From Allorhizobium paknamense (lineage in GTDB: Bacteria; Pseudomonadota; Alphaproteobacteria; Rhizobiales; Rhizobiaceae): a stretch of 64,000 nt of DNA. The notes beneath the pieces were generated by a model. The model ran no database searches. It saw nothing but the letters and a program-made list of their open reading frames with translations, and had not been told where the DNA came from. The stretch is taken from NCBI RefSeq assembly GCF_030815125.1, contig NZ_JAUSWH010000019.1, forward strand, positions 26,464 to 90,463. Reading direction: 5' to 3'. The position numbers and the translations under genes were made by a program. Shown piece by piece: positions 60,699 through 64,000 of this stretch (position 1 is the stretch's first letter; every line of letters begins with the position of its first letter).

Positions 60699-61543
60699 GC
60701 GCCCCCCAGCATCTTCCCGGCATTGCGGCCCTGGCGGATCGCTTCGATGATTTTCTCATCGACCAGTTCGGCGTGCTGCGAGATGGCAAACAAGCCTATC
60801 CGCAAGCGCCTGCGACCTTGGAAAGGCTGAAGGCCGCAGGCAAACGCATCGTCATTCTCTCCAATTCCGGCAAGCGTTCAGCGGAGAATGATCGGCGGCT
60901 GGCCGGGATCGGTTTCCAGCCCGGGAGCTGGGATTGGTTTCTCACCTCCGGCGAGGTTGCATGGCGTCAGATGGCGGAGCGCCGTTCTTCGCATTCCGCC
61001 GGGCGCTGCCTGCTGATCAGCCGGGACGGGGATCTTTCACCGCTTCAGGATCTCCCTTTCACGCCGACGCAAAATGCGGATGAGGCCGATCTTGTCCTGA
61101 TTGCGGCCAGTGAAGGCGATCGTTTCAGCATCGATCATTACCATGATCTGCTTGCTCCCGCAGCGCTTCGGGATGTGCCCTGTCTCTGCACCAATCCCGA
61201 TAAGATCATGTTGACGGCGGATGGTCCTGCCTTCGGCGCGGGCCGTATCGCAGAACTTTATGAGAGCCTCGGCGGCAAAGTGGAGTGGATCGGCAAGCCT
61301 TTTCCGGCCATTTACCAAGCTGCCCTCGATTTTCTGAAACCGGCGGACCTCACGCGCGTGTGCTGCCTTGGTGACAGCGTCGAACACGATATTGCCGGTG
61401 CGGCCGGAGCAGGGTTGAAAAGCGTGCTTGTCACCACCGGTATACTGGCAAACGCCAGCCCGGAGCAAAGGGCCGAGCTTTTTGAGGCCCACGGGGCCAT
61501 CCCCGATTTCATCATTCCCTCTTTTATATGGCAGGAAGGCTAG
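60695..61543 (+). CDS. HAD-IIA hydrolase
   Basis: The product has 282 residues. Motif I is DDFLIDQFGVLRDG (with Asp nucleophile), motif II VILSNSGKRS and motif III/IV CLGDSVEHDIAGAAGAG. The class IIA cap region contains WIGKPFPAIYQAALDFL. Relatives dephosphorylate sugar or glycerol phosphates. It starts within the kinase stop (ATGA). A repair or overflow role removing dead-end phosphates is a reasonable guess. It is not part of the known Ery route. Confidence 0.83.
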   Translation: MSAPQHLPGIAALADRFDDFLIDQFGVLRDGKQAYPQAPATLERLKAAGKRIVILSNSGKRSAENDRRLAGIGFQPGSWDWFLTSGEVAWRQMAERRSSHSAGRCLLISRDGDLSPLQDLPFTPTQNADEADLVLIAASEGDRFSIDHYHDLLAPAALRDVPCLCTNPDKIMLTADGPAFGAGRIAELYESLGGKVEWIGKPFPAIYQAALDFLKPADLTRVCCLGDSVEHDIAGAAGAGLKSVLVTTGILANASPEQRAELFEAHGAIPDFIIPSFIWQEG

Positions 61544-61546
61544 GCT

Positions 61547-62488
61547 ATGGGCTTCAAGCTCTCCCTTAACACCAATCCACTGGTCAATCGCTTTGCCGAT
61601 CCCGACGATCTCATTGAAACGGTCGCTGAGCGCATTCGCATCGGTTATCTTCAACTGACGCATGAATTCATCAATCCGGGCTGGCCGGCGGCGACCATCA
61701 CCAAGATGGAGCGCCGCATGTTCAAGGCGCTCGAGCGCACAGGGGTGCGTGTCACCTCCGGCATGACCGGCCCCTATGGCCGTCTCAACCATTTCGGCCA
61801 TCCCGATGCCGATGTGCGGCGCTATTATATCGACTGGTTCAAGACCTTTGCCGACATTTCCGCCAATCTTGGCGCTTACGGCATGGGCACGCAGTTCGCG
61901 ATCTTCACCCACCGTGACTATGACGATGAAAGCCGCCGCGAAGAGTTGATCAATATCGCCATCGATTGCTGGCACGAGGTGGCAGAACACGCCAAGGCTG
62001 CCGGTCTCGACTATCTCTTCTGGGAGCCGATGTCGGTGGGCCGGGAGTTTGGCCACACGATCGAGGAGTGCAGGCGGCTGGATGCCCGCCTCGCTGCCGC
62101 CGGTCTGCCGATCCCGATGAAGATGATGGTCGATATCGACCACGGGGATGTGACGTCGCCGGATCCGCGCGACATCGACCCCTACGCCTGGGCGCAAGCC
62201 TTCCCGCAACGCTCGCCGATCATCCACATCAAGCAATCCTCCATGAACAAGGGGGGACATTGGCCCTTTACTGCCGCCTACAACGCTGACGGCCGCATCA
62301 CGCCGGAAAAGCTTTTGGCGGCCGTGCGAAGCGGCGGCGGAACCGACAACGAAATCTGCCTGGAACTCTCCTTCCGTGAACGGGAGCCGACGGATCGGCT
62401 CGTGGTGGAGATGATCCGCGAATCCGTTGCCTATTGGGAACCCTTCATCGATACCGGCTTCAACCAGTCCAAGCGAGGTGCTGCATGA
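61547..62488 (+). CDS. eryC: EryC: L-3-tetrulose-4-phosphate racemase (xylose-isomerase-like TIM barrel)
   Basis: The protein has 313 residues from the xylose isomerase/AP endonuclease-2 superfamily: LSLNTNPLVNRFADPDDLIE, then YLFWEPMSVGREFGHTIEEC, MMVDIDHGDV and IHIKQSSMNK with metal-binding Glu, Asp and His. EryC in Brucella converts L- to D-3-tetrulose 4-phosphate. It is three bases after the HAD gene and overlaps the next gene. Its length and the EryH/EryI neighbours make EryC the best call. Confidence 0.78.
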   Translation: MGFKLSLNTNPLVNRFADPDDLIETVAERIRIGYLQLTHEFINPGWPAATITKMERRMFKALERTGVRVTSGMTGPYGRLNHFGHPDADVRRYYIDWFKTFADISANLGAYGMGTQFAIFTHRDYDDESRREELINIAIDCWHEVAEHAKAAGLDYLFWEPMSVGREFGHTIEECRRLDARLAAAGLPIPMKMMVDIDHGDVTSPDPRDIDPYAWAQAFPQRSPIIHIKQSSMNKGGHWPFTAAYNADGRITPEKLLAAVRSGGGTDNEICLELSFREREPTDRLVVEMIRESVAYWEPFIDTGFNQSKRGAA

Positions 62489-63246
62489 TGTGGATCGGCA
62501 CCAGTTTCAAGATGAACAAGACGCTTGGAGAGACGCTGGCCTTTTGCGAACACCTCAAGGCGGATGGCCGCTTGTTCTCCGGCATTCAGCGTTTCATCAT
62601 TCCGCCGTTCACCGCCGTACGGCAGGCAAAGTCTGCCCTGGCGCAAACCGACATCAAGGTCGGCGCCCAAAACATGCATTGGGATGATCAAGGCGCGTGG
62701 ACGGGTGAAATATCGCCTCCCATGCTGGTGGATTGCGGACTGGACCTTGTCGAGCTTGGCCATTCAGAACGTCGCGAACATTTCGGTGAAACCGATGCCA
62801 CCGTCGCGCTCAAGGTAGAGGCGGCTGTTCGTCATGGCCTTACGCCCCTGATCTGCATTGGTGAAACACTGGCGGAGCGGGAGCAGGGGGCGGCGGACCC
62901 GGTGCTCAAGCGGCAGGTGGAGATGGCCTTCAGCCGCCTCGGCGACGACCAGAAACAAGCACCTATGCTTCTTGCCTATGAGCCTGTCTGGGCCATCGGC
63001 GTCAACGGTATTCCGGCAACCGCCGACTATGCGGATGAGCGGCACGCCAGAATTGCCGAGGTCGCGGAGGCCTGCCTGGGAAGGCCGGTGCCTGTTCTCT
63101 ATGGCGGCAGCGTCAATCCGCAAAACTGCGAGGAATTGATCGCACAGCCTCACATCAACGGGCTTTTCATCGGCCGTTCCGCCTGGAGTGCAGACGGCTA
63201 TCTCGACATTCTCGACCGCGTCGCGCGCGCAACGGTCACACGCTGA
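62485..63246 (+). CDS. eryH: EryH: triosephosphate-isomerase homologue (TpiA2/TpiB type)
   Basis: The TIM barrel has 253 residues with the triosephosphate isomerase catalytic set: Lys in TSFKMNK, His in LGHSERREH and Glu in AYEPVWAIG; the phosphate loop is YGGSVNPQN. It starts WIGTSFKMNKTLGE, unlike housekeeping TpiA (usually LVAGNWKMN), as in EryH proteins that isomerise D-3-tetrulose 4-phosphate. The ATG at 62485 overlaps the eryC stop. Ordinary TpiA activity cannot be excluded by sequence. Confidence 0.85.
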   Translation: MMWIGTSFKMNKTLGETLAFCEHLKADGRLFSGIQRFIIPPFTAVRQAKSALAQTDIKVGAQNMHWDDQGAWTGEISPPMLVDCGLDLVELGHSERREHFGETDATVALKVEAAVRHGLTPLICIGETLAEREQGAADPVLKRQVEMAFSRLGDDQKQAPMLLAYEPVWAIGVNGIPATADYADERHARIAEVAEACLGRPVPVLYGGSVNPQNCEELIAQPHINGLFIGRSAWSADGYLDILDRVARATVTR

Positions 63247-63258
63247 GGAGGACATCCC

Positions 63259-63720
63259 ATGGAAAAGAAGATCGTTATCGGTACGGATCATCTCGGTCTG
63301 CAGATGAAGAACGCCATCGCGGATCATTTAAGAGCGAAGGGCTGGACGGTGGAGGATATCGGTGTCCATGAAACCCAGCCTGTCGATTATCCCGATGTTG
63401 CCGTCGAATTGGCAAAGCGCATTGCATCTCATGAATTCGAGCGCGGCATTCTGGTTTGTGGAACAGGCGCCGGCATGGCGATTACGGCCAACAAGGTGCC
63501 GGGCGTCCGCGCCGTGGCTGTGAACGACGCCTACACCGCCGAACGCGCCATCGCGTCGAATAATGCCCAGGTCATCACGCTGGGAGCCCTCGTCACCGGG
63601 ATCAATGTGGCGAAGATGTATGTCGATATCTTCCTCGCCAATGAGTTCCAGGGAGGCGGATCGGCCATCAAGGTTCAGAAAATGGAAGCGATCGACGACA
63701 GCTACCGTGCGCAGCGTTGA
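63259..63720 (+). CDS. eryI: EryI: RpiB-type sugar-phosphate isomerase
   Basis: The product has 153 residues of the RpiB/LacAB family. IVIGTDHLGLQMKNAI holds the Asp-His region and GILVCGTGAGMAITANKVPG the catalytic Cys in CGTG. EryI forms D-erythrose 4-phosphate in the Brucella ery pathway. It follows eryH by 12 bases with a GAGGAGGA site. It is the last gene of the locus; no clear terminator lies before the rRNA promoter. Confidence 0.87.
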   Translation: MEKKIVIGTDHLGLQMKNAIADHLRAKGWTVEDIGVHETQPVDYPDVAVELAKRIASHEFERGILVCGTGAGMAITANKVPGVRAVAVNDAYTAERAIASNNAQVITLGALVTGINVAKMYVDIFLANEFQGGGSAIKVQKMEAIDDSYRAQR

Positions 63721-63809
63721 CGCAGAGCCCGTGCGAATCGGAAAGTCGTGATTTTACAGACGGATGGAAGTTTTTCGACTGCTATCGTCGTATTTTTGTA
63801 AAAACCTTG

Positions 63810-63838
63810 TTGACTTGGCCCGGCCCCAGGACTACATA
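63810..63838 (+). promoter_or_regulatory. Ribosomal RNA operon promoter
   Basis: TTGACT (63810-63815), a 17-base GC-rich spacer (TGGCCCGGCCCCAGGAC) and TACATA (63833-63838) match rhizobial rrn promoters. AT-rich sequence (GTATTTTTGTAAAAACC) just upstream could be an UP element. Confidence 0.75.
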
Positions 63839-64000
63839 CCGCTTCACAAGACGACGGGTTGCAGCGCCGGACGGTGCTGGATCTGGTTGACTTTAAATTT
63901 CAGGAATTGGCTGAGATGCTGATTGGGGCCGGGTTTAACGGTTTGGCCTTGCGGGAATTTTTGACACTTTGATGTGTCTGTTATTTGACAATTGAAGAGA
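63839..64000 (+). ncRNA. Start of the rRNA operon leader (16S gene lies beyond the window)
   Basis: The leader ends with TGTCTGTTATTTGACAATTG (63973-63992), which resembles the rrn boxA antitermination segment (TGCTCTTTAACA in E. coli). The 16S gene itself is not in the window. No gene is seen in this stretch, and the last bases are cut off. Confidence 0.65.

Noticed and set aside
62485..63246. Housekeeping triosephosphate isomerase
   Set aside because: The catalytic residues fit, but the N-terminal motif differs from housekeeping TpiA and the gene sits between eryC and the RpiB-type gene, so EryH is the better call; not excluded.

Overview
The window is chromosomal DNA of an alphaproteobacterium, most likely Rhizobiaceae (Agrobacterium/Allorhizobium/Rhizobium type). 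The evidence is GC-rich coding DNA, a BigR-type sulfide operon, an erythritol-type (ery) sugar-alcohol locus, a NasS/NasT-controlled nitrate assimilation operon, CCTCCTCCC-loop small RNAs and many dispersed intergenic palindromes of the kind seen in rhizobia. No transposase, phage gene, CRISPR array or tRNA was recognised. The genes look like ordinary resident genes, and the unusual material is mostly non-coding structure.

Layout. 1-5438: the end of a sugar ABC permease, a LacI regulator, an Lrp regulator divergent from an amino-acid-oxidase-like flavoprotein, a Cys-rich copper-binding protein and a SulP anion transporter. 5439-5819: a palindrome, a four-hairpin CcsR/cuckoo-like sRNA array and a dispersed repeat. 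5820-8968: the BigR regulon (TauE/SafE, two YeeE/YedE halves, persulfide dioxygenase Blh, and BigR). 8911-19933 (minus strand): nitrate assimilation, nasT-nasS then nrtA-nrtB-nrtD-nirB-nirD-nasA. The nrtA leader carries a sigma-54 promoter, a hexaloop hairpin suited to NasT and an intrinsic terminator. 20360-25943: a pentapeptide-repeat protein, an AraC regulator, an APC permease with a coupled small protein, and a copper amine oxidase.

25962-35333: peptide and D-amino-acid hydrolases (D-aminopeptidase-like, M19 dipeptidase, D-amino-acid transaminase, DmpA-type P1 peptidase) flanking a TPP-riboswitch-controlled thiCOSGE operon. 35599-39627: an NTF2-like secreted protein, then a glutarate/glutaryl-CoA pair (CaiB-type CoA transferase and GcdH) with a divergent LysR regulator. 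39599-45197: a DUF922 putative protease and a TetR-MFP-RND efflux operon with a clear operator palindrome. 45529-46488: a phytanoyl-CoA-dioxygenase-like protein.

46671-63720 is one long plus-strand sugar-alcohol locus: an EryD-type regulator, a five-gene ABC importer with two different ATPases, EryA kinase, a 2-hydroxyacid dehydrogenase, a class II aldolase, an EryB-type FAD dehydrogenase, a second class II aldolase, a second FGGY kinase, a HAD-IIA hydrolase, then EryC, EryH (TpiA-like) and EryI (RpiB-like). The Ery core should take a C4 polyol to D-erythrose-4-phosphate. The interleaved kinase/aldolase/dehydrogenase genes suggest a second substrate branch. The window ends inside an rRNA operon leader: promoter TTGACT-17-TACATA at 63810 and a boxA-like segment near 63977, so 16S rRNA should begin just beyond position 64000.

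The most unusual features are the in-frame palindromic element inside nasA (34 extra residues), the nas leader architecture, the four-hairpin sRNA array, two tandem giant inverted repeats at 47607-47771, a three-hairpin repeat whose two copies show compensatory base changes, and dispersed palindromes that repeatedly sit on stop codons.
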